DNA from: Bacteroidales bacterium UBA2714
GTDB taxonomy: Bacteria; Bacteroidota; Bacteroidia; Bacteroidales; P3
DNA length: 43,564 nt
Direction of reading: 5' to 3'
Assembly (NCBI GenBank): GCA_002354035.1
Contig: DEKU01000023.1
Location: 1 to 43,564, forward strand
The notes beneath the pieces are model-generated. The model ran no database searches. It was not told the DNA's origin and was given only the letters and a program-made list of their open reading frames with translations. The position numbers and the translations under genes were made by a program. Below are positions 24,872-33,507 of the stretch, one piece after another (position 1 is the stretch's first letter; each line of letters opens with the position of its first letter).

Positions 24872-24911
24872 AGCAAAAGAAAAGGCCTTGGCTCTGGGAC
24901 GCGCCAAGGCC
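24872..24911 (-). terminator. Terminator of the MutS-like gene
   Basis: On the minus strand GGCCTTGGC pairs with GCCAAGGCC (9 bp) followed by TTTTCTTTTG. It lies about 75 bases after the stop codon of the minus-strand gene. Confidence 0.85.
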
Positions 24912-24986
24912 TCGGGTTGGAATGTGTGCGGCTGCGTCAGCCGCATTAGGGCTTGATGCCGTCAGCCAGTTGGGGCCTGACCATGA

Positions 24987-26360
24987 CTATCGAACCATGA
25001 AACGCCGGGCTGAAGAGATCAGTTCGGGGTTGCAGGAGAGCATTTCGGCTATGCGCAGTGCCTCGTGGGGCACTTCGTCGCTGTTGTCCGGCACAAGGGA
25101 GTAGTCGATAAAGCGGTTGATATTCTGTGCCGTGAGGGGTATGTCGACAAGGTCTTCGACAAATCCCTTCACTCTTAGCCGCCTGCACTGCAGTCCCAAC
25201 TGACTATAGTGTGTGGTGATGAAGGTTATGCTGTCACGTGTCTGCATGATGGAGGCAAGGGCCTGCACCAAGGCTTTCCCTTCCACGGGGTTTGTGGTGC
25301 GGGCAGGCTCGTCGATGAGTATGAGGAGCCGCTCTTTCTGCGAACGGTAGACCACATCACTGATCCGCGTGATTTCGGACGCGAAACTGCTCAATCCATT
25401 CATCTCATTCTGGTCGTCGCCGATACAGAAAACGACATCGTCGACGGGTGCGACACAGCAGCTGGTGGCCGGAATGGGGAAACCGAATTGGTACATGAGC
25501 TGAGCCAGGCCCACACTTTTCAGGAGAACGGTTTTCCCGGCCATATTGGCGCCGGTGATGAAGGTCACACCTGGGGTGAGCATGATGTCCACCGGCTGAT
25601 AGCGCAGGCCCACCGACTCGTTATGCTGTTTGAGACGGGGGTTGAAGAGGCCTTGGAAGTCGTGCGTGGCACCATCCCGATTGGGCACAACAAGTTCCCA
25701 TGACTGCGCCAACACGGCTCGGGCCATGGCAAAATCAATATCTGCCATGCCCTCAAGAGCATCCATCAGCGCATCGCAATAGGGATGGAGGCAGTCGCAC
25801 AGACGGACGATTACCTGTTGCTGAATCTCGTTCTGCTGAGCCAGCAAAGAGCTCATTTCTTCCTCGTTGGCGGACTTCATCTTTCGGCGCACCGGGGCCA
25901 GCCGCTCGTCGTAGCTGTCATAGATGTAGAAGTTTGGTACTCCCGTCCCGTCAGGGTCCAGCAGGTGGAAAACCTCTTGGATGTCGGGCAGTGGGAAGTG
26001 ATCTGTCAACTGCATATCGGCAAGCGACTGCCGACTGATGTTGCAAAGATAAGCGAGATTCTTTATTTCAAACAATTCGACCTCGTCCAGCACCACATGG
26101 GTGGAGAGGCTCTGAAGCGTTCCCTTTATATCATGGAGCTGCATGAGCTGGTGCCGCAACACATTGACTGGTTTGTTGTTTTCCTGGTCGCCCATAGCGT
26201 CTTTCATGACTTGCACATTCTCCTGCTCTTTATCAAGGTCGGGAAGGGCAGTCAGCCACGGCTGGTCAAGCATGCGCCGGCGGCCGGCCGTCGACATGAA
26301 CTCCAAACTATCTGTAACAAATAGCAACCCCGGAACATCCTTTATTTTATTCTTTATCAT
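24987..26360 (-). CDS. MutS-family ATPase lacking the mismatch-recognition domain
   Basis: This 457-residue protein has a C-terminal MutS ATPase domain: Walker A TGANMAGKTVLLKS, SSFASEI-type signature and Walker B LLILIDEPARTTNPVEG. At half the length of MutS it has core/lever helices but no N-terminal mismatch-binding domain, so it is not the canonical repair protein. Similar short MutS homologues occur beside lysine-fermentation (lysine 5,6-aminomutase) genes in some anaerobes; none of those genes is next to this one, so the role stays open. The start is the ATG at 26360; an upstream TTG at 26366 is less likely. The mismatch specificity, if any, is unknown. Confidence 0.85.
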   Translation of the reverse strand: MIKNKIKDVPGLLFVTDSLEFMSTAGRRRMLDQPWLTALPDLDKEQENVQVMKDAMGDQENNKPVNVLRHQLMQLHDIKGTLQSLSTHVVLDEVELFEIKNLAYLCNISRQSLADMQLTDHFPLPDIQEVFHLLDPDGTGVPNFYIYDSYDERLAPVRRKMKSANEEEMSSLLAQQNEIQQQVIVRLCDCLHPYCDALMDALEGMADIDFAMARAVLAQSWELVVPNRDGATHDFQGLFNPRLKQHNESVGLRYQPVDIMLTPGVTFITGANMAGKTVLLKSVGLAQLMYQFGFPIPATSCCVAPVDDVVFCIGDDQNEMNGLSSFASEITRISDVVYRSQKERLLILIDEPARTTNPVEGKALVQALASIMQTRDSITFITTHYSQLGLQCRRLRVKGFVEDLVDIPLTAQNINRFIDYSLVPDNSDEVPHEALRIAEMLSCNPELISSARRFMVR

Positions 26361-26427
26361 AATCAAAAAAAGCTATCATTGGCCAATAAATTGAATCGGC
26401 ACAACTTTTTCGGTGATACCTAAAATT

Positions 26428-26459
26428 GAAAAAGGGCAAGTTCTCAAAACTCGCCCTTA
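26428..26459 (-). terminator. Terminator after rpsU
   Basis: On the minus strand GGGCGAGTT pairs with AACTTGCCC (one G-U pair), followed by TTTTTC. It lies 20 bases after the rpsU stop. Confidence 0.88.
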
Positions 26460-26481
26460 GATTGATTCATGCAGACAACAA

Positions 26482-26679
26482 TTATTTATCGAGCTCCTGC
26501 TGACGCAAATGCTGGACATAGATGGCTTTCTGTCTGCGTTCCCGATTGATGACTGAAGGTTTCGTAAATTTCTGACGTTCGCGGAGTTCTTTCACGACAC
26601 CAGTCTTTTCGAATTTTCTTTTAAGTTTTTTCAGGGCTTTTTCGATGTTTTCACCTTCTTTGATAGGAACTACAATCAT
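26482..26679 (-). CDS. rpsU: 30S ribosomal protein S21
   Basis: S21 is a small basic protein near the mRNA exit of the 30S subunit, at the anti-Shine-Dalgarno neck. The 65 residues match the family throughout: MIVVPIKEGENIEKALKKLK, then RKFEKTGVVKELRERQ. It lies 65 bases downstream of rpmB on the same strand, probably in one transcript ended by the terminator at 26428. Confidence 0.96.
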   Translation of the reverse strand: MIVVPIKEGENIEKALKKLKRKFEKTGVVKELRERQKFTKPSVINRERRQKAIYVQHLRQQELDK

Positions 26680-26744
26680 TGTTGATACCTCTTTCTTGTT
26701 AGGGATTTATAATTAAATTTGATTTAGACTCGTATGTCTTTGTT

Positions 26745-26984
26745 TTAGAACTGCAAGTGACCTTGTGCGGCTGCATCGTTAAGGGCGGCAAGGATACCTT
26801 TCTTGTTGATGATGCGCATTCCTTTAGCACTTACTTTCAGGGTAATCCACATATCCTCTTCGGGAATGTAGAACTTCTTGGTCTGCAGGTTGGGTGAGAA
26901 TGTGCGCTTGGTATGGATGCGCGAATGGGAAACATTGTTTCCGCGGACTACTTTTTTTCCTGTGATTTCACAAATCTTCGACAT
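26745..26984 (-). CDS. rpmB: 50S ribosomal protein L28
   Basis: This large-subunit protein is 79 residues long. MSKICEITGKKVVRGNNVSH at the start and TFSPNLQTKKF in the middle are diagnostic. In many Bacteroidota L28 is followed by L33 and a DUF4295 protein; here S21 follows instead. An AT-rich leader with an ATTTTGCAC string near 27050 may hold the promoter. Confidence 0.96.
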   Translation of the reverse strand: MSKICEITGKKVVRGNNVSHSRIHTKRTFSPNLQTKKFYIPEEDMWITLKVSAKGMRIINKKGILAALNDAAAQGHLQF

Positions 26985-27270
26985 GATAAATATACTTTTT
27001 TTTGTTTGTCTACGTTATATTTTTCGTATGAATTTGTTTCGAAAAACGGGTGCAAAATTCGGACTTTTTTTTGAATTGGCAAAATTATTGCCTCTGCAAA
27101 AAGTGCAAAAAAGAAGAATTTAACATATCGCAAAACATATACTACTTATAAACAAACTATTATATAATTACCAAACCAAAAGTTTAACACATATTTTTCA
27201 ATCACTTATGACGGAATAACCTGTTCAAAACTCATAATGAAATCCTAAATATCGAAAAAAACGACCTCAC

Positions 27271-28335
27271 ATGTTTGCCGCAAAAATCATAGCTTGGTAT
27301 AACGAAAATGGACGGGACCTGCCTTGGAGGAAATGCCACAACCCTTACTTCATCTGGCTCTCCGAAATCATCCTACAACAAACCCGGATAGAGCAAGGCA
27401 GGGCATACTACGAACATTTCATCAATCAATACCCCACCGTCAAAGATCTTGCCGACGCCTCAGAGGAACAGGTGCTGAAAAGTTGGCAAGGACTTGGCTA
27501 CTACTCACGGGCGCGCAACCTGCATACCGCGGCACAACACATTGCCTACACCCTGGGAGGAGTGTTCCCCGACACGTACAAAGACATCCTTTCCTTGAAA
27601 GGGGTAGGGAAATACACCGCTGCCGCCATCGCCTCCTTTGCCTTCCGCCTCCCATACCCCGTCATCGATGGCAACGTATACCGTTTCATCTCCCGCCTCT
27701 ACGGCATTCACACCCCTATCGGAACCACCGCCGCTCAACATGAATTCGAGAACCTCCTCAACAAATTAATCGACAGAGAACGTCCCGACCTCTTCAACCA
27801 AGCCACTATGGATTTCGGCTCTACCTTTTGCAAGCCCGCCGCTCACGACTGCCTCCGCTGCATCTTTGCATCCGAATGTGTTGCCCACCGAGAGGGGAAG
27901 ACAGCCATTCTGCCCATAAAACCAACTCCCCCTAAAATCAAAGAGCGCCATTTCTATTATTTCGACATCCGGTGGCACACCCCAGCCCCCGCCATCCTTG
28001 TGCAACGGCGCTCCAACAAAGACATCTGGCAAGGGCTGTACGAGCTGCCGCTCATAGAGACCGACCGCCCCATTCCCCAACAAAGCATCATCCCCACCGC
28101 CCGCCAAACGATGATCGACTGGTTTGACGCAGAGCCCTCGTCCATCCAGATTGGTCCGACATTCACCCATCAACTCACTCATCGCACCATCAAAGCCCAA
28201 TTTTTAACAATAAAATATCCTTCAAAACCCAACAGAATTCCCACTTCAATCATCACCGCAGACCCAAAAATATTAAAAACTCTGCCCATTTCGCGTTTGA
28301 TTGACAGATACTTGTCAAAATGTGCATATCTTTAG
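27271..28335 (+). CDS. mutY: A/G-specific adenine DNA glycosylase
   Basis: It removes adenine mispaired with 8-oxoguanine. Length is 354 aa. Visible elements: catalytic Glu32 in WLSEIILQQTR; helix-hairpin-helix LKGVGKYTAAAI; catalytic Asp133 in YPVIDGNVYR; and the [4Fe-4S] cluster pattern C-x6-C-x2-C-x5-C at Cys187, 194, 197 and 203. The C-terminal Nudix-like domain (about 230-350) with QGLYELPL recognises the 8-oxoG. The region upstream (27134-27270) is AT-rich with no clear promoter box. It fits the oxidative-damage theme of the window but is not in that operon. Confidence 0.96.
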   Translation: MFAAKIIAWYNENGRDLPWRKCHNPYFIWLSEIILQQTRIEQGRAYYEHFINQYPTVKDLADASEEQVLKSWQGLGYYSRARNLHTAAQHIAYTLGGVFPDTYKDILSLKGVGKYTAAAIASFAFRLPYPVIDGNVYRFISRLYGIHTPIGTTAAQHEFENLLNKLIDRERPDLFNQATMDFGSTFCKPAAHDCLRCIFASECVAHREGKTAILPIKPTPPKIKERHFYYFDIRWHTPAPAILVQRRSNKDIWQGLYELPLIETDRPIPQQSIIPTARQTMIDWFDAEPSSIQIGPTFTHQLTHRTIKAQFLTIKYPSKPNRIPTSIITADPKILKTLPISRLIDRYLSKCAYL

Positions 28336-28359
28336 TGTTGCTATTCACTAAAAAAATGT

Positions 28360-28367
28360 TATCTTTG
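28360..28367 (+). promoter_or_regulatory. Promoter -7 box of ssb
   Basis: TATCTTTG followed by CAACATCG is an exact consensus match, 74 bases before the ssb ATG. Confidence 0.8.
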
Positions 28368-28440
28368 CAACATCGTTATACGGCGGAAACCGCATGGCGA
28401 ATGACTCAAAAGAACTCAAAGGTATAAAACTATTTAAGAC

Positions 28441-28887
28441 ATGATTGGCGTAAATAAAGTTATACTTATTGGCAATTTGGGGAAAAATCCCGATGTCGTT
28501 GCCCTCCCCCAAGACCGAAACGACGAAACCTCCAATATGGTCAAAAAGGCTTCATTCCCCTTGGCCACTACCGAATACCGCCGAAACCGCGACGGCGAAC
28601 GCATCGAACAAACCGAATGGCACAACGTGGTGTGCTGGCGCACACTGGCCGAAATTGCCGAGAAAATCCTCCGCAAAGGGACTCAAATCTATGTCGAAGG
28701 CAAACTGCAAACCCGCTCATGGTTGGACAAAGACGGCAACAAACGTTACATCACCGAAGTGGTGGCTGACAATTTCACTGTCCTCTCCGGTCGCTTACGC
28801 CCTGACGAAAACACCAACCATGAACCTGACCCGCTGTCGTCTATCCTCAACAACGACACAGCCCCTCTGGGCGACCTCCCTTTCTGA
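28441..28887 (+). CDS. ssb: Single-stranded DNA-binding protein
   Basis: This 148-residue OB-fold protein protects single-stranded DNA in replication and repair. MIGVNKVILIGNLGKNPDV is the standard N-terminus, and ATTEYRRNRDGERIEQTEWH and GTQIYVEGKLQTRSW are typical strands. The C-terminal tip reads GDLPF, a shortened form of the acidic DDDIPF tip that recruits partner proteins. Its family context with mutY is common in Bacteroidota. A promoter at 28360 makes it independent of mutY. Confidence 0.95.
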   Translation: MIGVNKVILIGNLGKNPDVVALPQDRNDETSNMVKKASFPLATTEYRRNRDGERIEQTEWHNVVCWRTLAEIAEKILRKGTQIYVEGKLQTRSWLDKDGNKRYITEVVADNFTVLSGRLRPDENTNHEPDPLSSILNNDTAPLGDLPF

Positions 28888-28911
28888 TGTTTGACCACAA
28901 CCCAAACAGAA

Positions 28912-28945
28912 AATGCCGGCATAACCATGCCGGCATTGTATAAAC
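28912..28945 (-). terminator. Terminator between ssb and pgi
   Basis: AATGCCGGCAT pairs with ATGCCGGCATT (11 bp, 4-base loop). On the minus strand TTTTCTG follows, suiting pgi; on the plus strand the tail is only GTATAAAC, so action on ssb is less certain. Confidence 0.8.
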
Positions 28946-28960
28946 ATTATATCTTCATTC

Positions 28961-30277
28961 CTACTTATTATATCCCGGTTTGCCCAACAGCCGGAACATA
29001 TTTTTCTTATATGCCTCCACGCCTGGCTGATCAAAAGGATTAACACCCAACACATACCCACTCACCCCACAGGCAAACTCGAAGAAATAAATCAACTGTC
29101 CAAGCACATACTCGGCAATGCCCGGCAGCTCAATCCTCACCACCGGCACTCCGCCATCACAATGGGCCATGATAGTCCCCAGCTCAGCATTATGGTTAAT
29201 CTCAGTCAACGATTTCTGCTGAAGATAATTGATTCCATCAAGGTTGCGCTCATCCCACGGTATGGCCACACTGAACTGAGGGTTCTTGACACTCATCACC
29301 GTTTCAAACATCAGCCGCTCTCCCTCCTGCACATACTGTCCCATCGAATGTAAATCCGTGGTGAAACAAAGGCTGTGTGGCAGGATTCCTTTCCCCTCCT
29401 TACCCTCACTCTCACCATACAACTGCTTCCACCACTCACTGAAATAACGCAAACGAGGCTCAAAATTCACCAGCATCTCCACCTTCCTGCCCTTACGGTA
29501 AAGAACATTACGCAAAGCTGCATACATCAACGCAGGATTATCCTCCAAACTATCGCTCTCCACACAAAGCTTACGCATATCGCATGCCCCGCTCAGAAGC
29601 CGATCAATGTCAAAACCAGCCATCGCAATAGGCAACAATCCGACCGGCGTAAGAACCGAGAAGCGACCACCCACATTGTCGGGAATCACATACATCCTGT
29701 AGCCCTCCTCCTGGGCAATATCATGAAGGGCTCCACGATGCTCGTCAGTAATAGCCACAATCCTCTCCGCTGCCTCAGCACGGCCATACTTTTTCTCCAA
29801 ATGAGCCTTGACGATACGGAAAGCCACAGCCGGCTCAGTCGTGGTCCCCGATTTAGAAATCACGGCCACGGCATAATCCTCCTTGTCCAAAAGGTTCATT
29901 AATTCATAATAATAATCCTCGCTCAGTGTATGCCCAGCATAAACCACCTTTGGGAAATCACCTCCGGCATGCAAACCACCAAGCTCACCCTGCAAAGCCT
30001 CTATCACGGCCCGTGCTCCAAGGTAACTGCCCCCGATGCCAATCACCACAAACACCCTTGCCTTGGCTGCCAAACGAGCCACATCAGCCTTGATGTTCTC
30101 AACCATACTGGGCGAAACCTCTTCGGGAAAAGGTACCCAACCCAAAAAATCCGACCCCTTGCCAGTGCCACCAAGCAGCGTCCGCTTGGCCTCAAGCACT
30201 TCTTGCTGAATCGAATTCAGTTCACTACTGTCCACAAAACTGGACAAATGTTGCGTATCCAAACTAATGTTCTTCAT
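28961..30277 (-). CDS. pgi: Glucose-6-phosphate isomerase
   Basis: It interconverts glucose 6-phosphate and fructose 6-phosphate in glycolysis. The 438-residue form is the shorter bacterial type. Visible: VIGIGGSYLGARAVIEAL, SKSGTTTEP for phosphate binding, and NVGGRFSVLTPVGLLP as the family signature. It stands alone between its own promoter at 30303 and the terminator at 28912. Confidence 0.97.
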   Translation of the reverse strand: MKNISLDTQHLSSFVDSSELNSIQQEVLEAKRTLLGGTGKGSDFLGWVPFPEEVSPSMVENIKADVARLAAKARVFVVIGIGGSYLGARAVIEALQGELGGLHAGGDFPKVVYAGHTLSEDYYYELMNLLDKEDYAVAVISKSGTTTEPAVAFRIVKAHLEKKYGRAEAAERIVAITDEHRGALHDIAQEEGYRMYVIPDNVGGRFSVLTPVGLLPIAMAGFDIDRLLSGACDMRKLCVESDSLEDNPALMYAALRNVLYRKGRKVEMLVNFEPRLRYFSEWWKQLYGESEGKEGKGILPHSLCFTTDLHSMGQYVQEGERLMFETVMSVKNPQFSVAIPWDERNLDGINYLQQKSLTEINHNAELGTIMAHCDGGVPVVRIELPGIAEYVLGQLIYFFEFACGVSGYVLGVNPFDQPGVEAYKKNMFRLLGKPGYNK

Positions 30278-30302
30278 AATAAACTGCTATTTAAATAATT
30301 TG

Positions 30303-30310
30303 CAAATATA
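30303..30310 (-). promoter_or_regulatory. Promoter -7 box of pgi
   Basis: On the minus strand TATATTTG followed by CAAATT fits TAnnTTTG, 26 bases from the ATG. Confidence 0.75.
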
Positions 30311-30459
30311 CACAAAAAAAACGACATAGCGTAAGTTTAACAGAATATTTAGTAAATCGAACAGGCCATAACTACTCCATTTTTAAGTTTCAAAACGCCC
30401 TTTCACCAACAAAAAACAAGCCTAGAAATAAAAAAAAATGTTGTGTAAAAAAAAATGTG

Positions 30460-30467
30460 TATCTTTG
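30460..30467 (+). promoter_or_regulatory. Promoter -7 box of the OmpA-type gene at 30516
   Basis: TATCTTTG followed by CAAATTG is an exact consensus match in an A-rich leader, which suits a strongly expressed outer-membrane protein. Confidence 0.85.
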
Positions 30468-30515
30468 CAAATTGAAAAATAGGCAAAAAACAATAGTAAC
30501 ACAAAGTATATCATT

Positions 30516-31796
30516 ATGTTGAAAAAAGTATCAAAACTCGCCGTACTATTCTGCATGATTGCTTTTGCAGGTAGCACATTTGCTCAGAAAGAGGTTCCCG
30601 AGTATCCTCAGTACGGATTCTGGAGCAACTGGAGCATCGGCCCGAGCATCTCGCTCAACTTCCAACCCGATGTAAAAGAATTCTACAGTGTCACTGATCC
30701 CTTCTGGTGGGGTGGCGGTCTCAACTTCGGTCCCGGCCTCACCATCCAGAAAGAGGTTGACCGCGGTGCCTACCTCCGTTTCCGTGTCAACTGGCCCAGC
30801 GTTCTCAACAGCTCCAAAGGCTACGACCCCGAGAGACAAAACAACCCTTGGGTTGGCGGATGGGGTGTGACTGACAGTACCCTCACCATGGACCGCAGAA
30901 TGGCCTTCACGGCAGACTTTGTCCTGTCGATGCTCAACTCGTTCCACAACTGGAACCCCGAGCGCCGCTTCGACTTCTACCTGTTTGCCGGTGGTGGTCC
31001 CACTTGGAGCATGAACCACGCCCGCGCTTTCTATAATGTGGGTATCCAGTTCGACGCCGGTCTCGGTATCAGCTATCGCATCTGCGAAAATGACAAGTTG
31101 TACTTCGAACTTGAAGGCGACGCCATCGGCGATGCACCCGCTTTCTGGCAGTCCATCCACCACACCGACTTTCTGGCCACCGTCGGCTACCTGTTCCACC
31201 TTGGTGTAACCCCCGCCGACCGCGAACTCATAGCCCAGCGCGCCCTCCTCACCAAAGAGAATTTTGATGCCCTTACCGCCGAGAACGAAGCTGTGAAAGA
31301 TGAACTGGCCAAAAGCCAAGACAACGAGAAGAAACTGAAAGGCCAGATTGAGAAACTCAATGCCCAGATCAACAACGTCAACAAAGAAGAACTGGCCCGC
31401 GCACAGCGTGTTTCCGACAGCTTGAGCAACATCATCGACCGCCTCAAGGCCGACCAGCTCAACTACTACGCCATCCCCTTCTCCGTCCTCTATGCTAACG
31501 ATGATTGGCACGTCTCCTCCGCCGAGATGATCAAAGTGAAAGCCATCTCCCGCGTCATGAAAGACAACCCCGACCTCAAACTCACCATCGTTGGTTTCTG
31601 CGACTACACTGGCTCCGACGCTTACAACTGGAAACTTTCCCAGAAACGCGCCGAAGAGGTTAAACGCCTCATGGTTAAGAAATATGGTATCGATGAGAAC
31701 CGTCTGACCGTCGACTATAAGGGTAAGACCGTTGCTTTCGGCGACATCAACTACTCCCTCAACCGTCGTGTCTCCTTCTACCGCGCCATCGAATAG
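30516..31796 (+). CDS. Major OmpA-type outer-membrane protein
   Basis: This 426-residue protein has a signal peptide ending TFAQ. An eight-stranded-barrel-like domain follows (about 30-235, aromatic-rich strands such as FDFYLFAGGGPTWSM). Then comes a coiled coil (about 245-310, ENFDALTAENEAVKDELAKS), and an OmpA peptidoglycan-binding domain (about 315-426) with VGFCDYTGSDAYNWKLSQKR. It joins the outer membrane to the cell wall. The exact promoter and strong terminator suggest a highly expressed monocistronic gene like the OmpA proteins of other Bacteroidales. Codon use is biased toward AAC, GAC and CTC. Confidence 0.92.
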   Translation: MLKKVSKLAVLFCMIAFAGSTFAQKEVPEYPQYGFWSNWSIGPSISLNFQPDVKEFYSVTDPFWWGGGLNFGPGLTIQKEVDRGAYLRFRVNWPSVLNSSKGYDPERQNNPWVGGWGVTDSTLTMDRRMAFTADFVLSMLNSFHNWNPERRFDFYLFAGGGPTWSMNHARAFYNVGIQFDAGLGISYRICENDKLYFELEGDAIGDAPAFWQSIHHTDFLATVGYLFHLGVTPADRELIAQRALLTKENFDALTAENEAVKDELAKSQDNEKKLKGQIEKLNAQINNVNKEELARAQRVSDSLSNIIDRLKADQLNYYAIPFSVLYANDDWHVSSAEMIKVKAISRVMKDNPDLKLTIVGFCDYTGSDAYNWKLSQKRAEEVKRLMVKKYGIDENRLTVDYKGKTVAFGDINYSLNRRVSFYRAIE

Positions 31797-31818
31797 TTTA
31801 GTTCTACTTCACGATAAC

Positions 31819-31853
31819 AAAAGAGGTTGCTCAACATGGGCAACCTCTTTTAT
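31819..31853 (+). terminator. Terminator of the OmpA-type gene
   Basis: AAAAGAGGTTGC pairs with GCAACCTCTTTT (12 bp) and is followed by TATTT. It lies 22 bases after the stop. Confidence 0.93.
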
Positions 31854-32322
31854 TTATGCCTTCCGGATGCCTGTCGCCCCCAAGCCTATTCTGGGCAACT
31901 CCCTACTGGCACCGCTGCTGGCTGTATATTTATCCACTATTTCTACACTACTTCTTTTCTATTTATACTATATACAAGTGAGAAAATAAGGACTAAGCGC
32001 TGTTTATGTCATGTCCAAGGAGCGAAGCCGCAGCCTGCACCAAGGGGGGCTAAAGCACAGTGCCGAAGGGGAAACTAAGTCTTTGGGGTCTGCCAGCCTG
32101 AGCTGCACACACATCACTGCACGAATGGGAAGCTGAAGCTCTGGTTTTGCTCATCGAGGCCACACATCCAGCACGGTGCACCACCGTCCGACCAGCAGGG
32201 CACCGGCCAGCGAGTAGAAGTCGCGCTGCGCCCTGCCTTCTACCTTCATCTGGCAGCCAAATGGTGAGGGGGAAAGACGGTTGGTTACAACCGGAATACA
32301 GCCGCCAACGCCCGCGCAGAGG
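31854..32322. other. Intergenic stretch of about 470 bases without a supported gene
   Basis: No frame with convincing coding character, promoter box or RNA structure was found on either strand. On the minus strand around 32160-32260 a short frame reads MKVEGRAQRDFYSLAGALL, which might be gene debris but matches no family I know. No clear terminator for the minus operon ending at 32323 is visible. Confidence 0.45.
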
Positions 32323-33507
32323 CTACATGGAGAGAATCTTGAATTCCACCCTGCGGTTCAGGGCGCGGCCTTCGTCAGTGTCGTTCGGGGCCACGGGCAT
32401 ACTTTTCCCATACCCTTTGTATTGAAGGCGGTCTGGAGCGACACCTTTCGACACCAAATAGTCGACTACGGCTCGTGCGCGGCTCTCCGAAAGGCGTTTG
32501 TTATAATTGTCCGACCCCTTGCCATCGGTGTGTCCACCGATTTCGATGGTCATCTGGGGGTACATGTCGAGCAGGGCCAGAAGGCGCATCAGTTCGAAAA
32601 AAGACTGCTGCAACAAAGTGCTTTTGTCGAACTCGAAGAAGATTTCCTTCAGCACAAAGGTGCCTCCTACGCTGAATGAGGGCTGGCTTTCGGAGAGATA
32701 GGTGGAGTCCACGTTCAGGTCGTCGGCCTCGGGTGGAGGGCAGTTGAGACATTCTACGCGCACATCATCTATATAGTAGTATGCCCCTGGCAGCAGTTGG
32801 GTGAGCGAGTCGGGGTCGGTGTAGCCGGACCGTTCGGCTGTGTTGAAGTTGCCGATGGTGATGTACTGCTCACCGCCGTTAGCCACAAAGGTGCCGGAGA
32901 CGAGTTCCCAGCCCCGGGTGTCGACAAGGTGACGGTCTACGGGGTTGACAATCTGCGGCTCATAGGGGCGCGCTACGGTTTGGTAGACGCCTTCGGCCAG
33001 TTGTTGATGTTCTTTGTAGAGGAAGAGGGTGCGGACGGTGTCGCTTATGCGGTCGGGGGTGAAGAGGGCGCCGAGGGTGGCGACGGCGCCGGTGGACTCT
33101 TCGGAGAGGCTGGTGTAGAAGGTGAGGCGGATGCTGTCGCCTTTGCGGAGCTTGCGCCGCAAGCGGGTTTGGAGGTATTCGCGGTAGTCGTTCCGGCTGC
33201 AATAGATGCCGCAATAGGCTTCGCCGTCATGGGGTTCTTGTTTGCCGAGTTTGTTGACCGGCACGCCGCACTCTTTGCTTCCGCAGACGTTGTAGTAGTC
33301 AGCGCTGCCGCGCGTGGGCTGGTACCAGCAGTCGACAATGGACAGTACGCCAACGGCATCGATGCGTTTGGGGCAGGAGCGGTATTCCTCGAACGACCCG
33401 TTGTAGACCAGGTTAGTGTGCTGGGTGGTGTCGGACCGCGAGGGCTGTTGGGCGTGGGCGGCGGCTATCGACAGCAGTAGACTGAACAATAATCCGATGC
33501 GTTTCAT
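32323..33507 (-). CDS. OmpA-family protein with N-terminal beta-sandwich domain
   Basis: This 394-residue protein has a signal peptide (MKRIGLLFSLLLSIAAAHAQ). An N-terminal domain (about 28-255) starts NLVYNGSFEEYRSCP, a beta-sandwich/CBM-like opening common in Bacteroidota OmpA proteins. A C-terminal OmpA domain follows, with IFFEFDKSTLLQQSFFEL and GGHTDGKGSDNYNKRLSESR. The start at 33507 overlaps the glycosyltransferase stop as ATGA; an upstream start would overlap further and is rejected. The coupling to purN and a glycosyltransferase is unexpected in function. It may organise the envelope; its specific role is unknown. Confidence 0.88.
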   Translation of the reverse strand: MKRIGLLFSLLLSIAAAHAQQPSRSDTTQHTNLVYNGSFEEYRSCPKRIDAVGVLSIVDCWYQPTRGSADYYNVCGSKECGVPVNKLGKQEPHDGEAYCGIYCSRNDYREYLQTRLRRKLRKGDSIRLTFYTSLSEESTGAVATLGALFTPDRISDTVRTLFLYKEHQQLAEGVYQTVARPYEPQIVNPVDRHLVDTRGWELVSGTFVANGGEQYITIGNFNTAERSGYTDPDSLTQLLPGAYYYIDDVRVECLNCPPPEADDLNVDSTYLSESQPSFSVGGTFVLKEIFFEFDKSTLLQQSFFELMRLLALLDMYPQMTIEIGGHTDGKGSDNYNKRLSESRARAVVDYLVSKGVAPDRLQYKGYGKSMPVAPNDTDEGRALNRRVEFKILSM

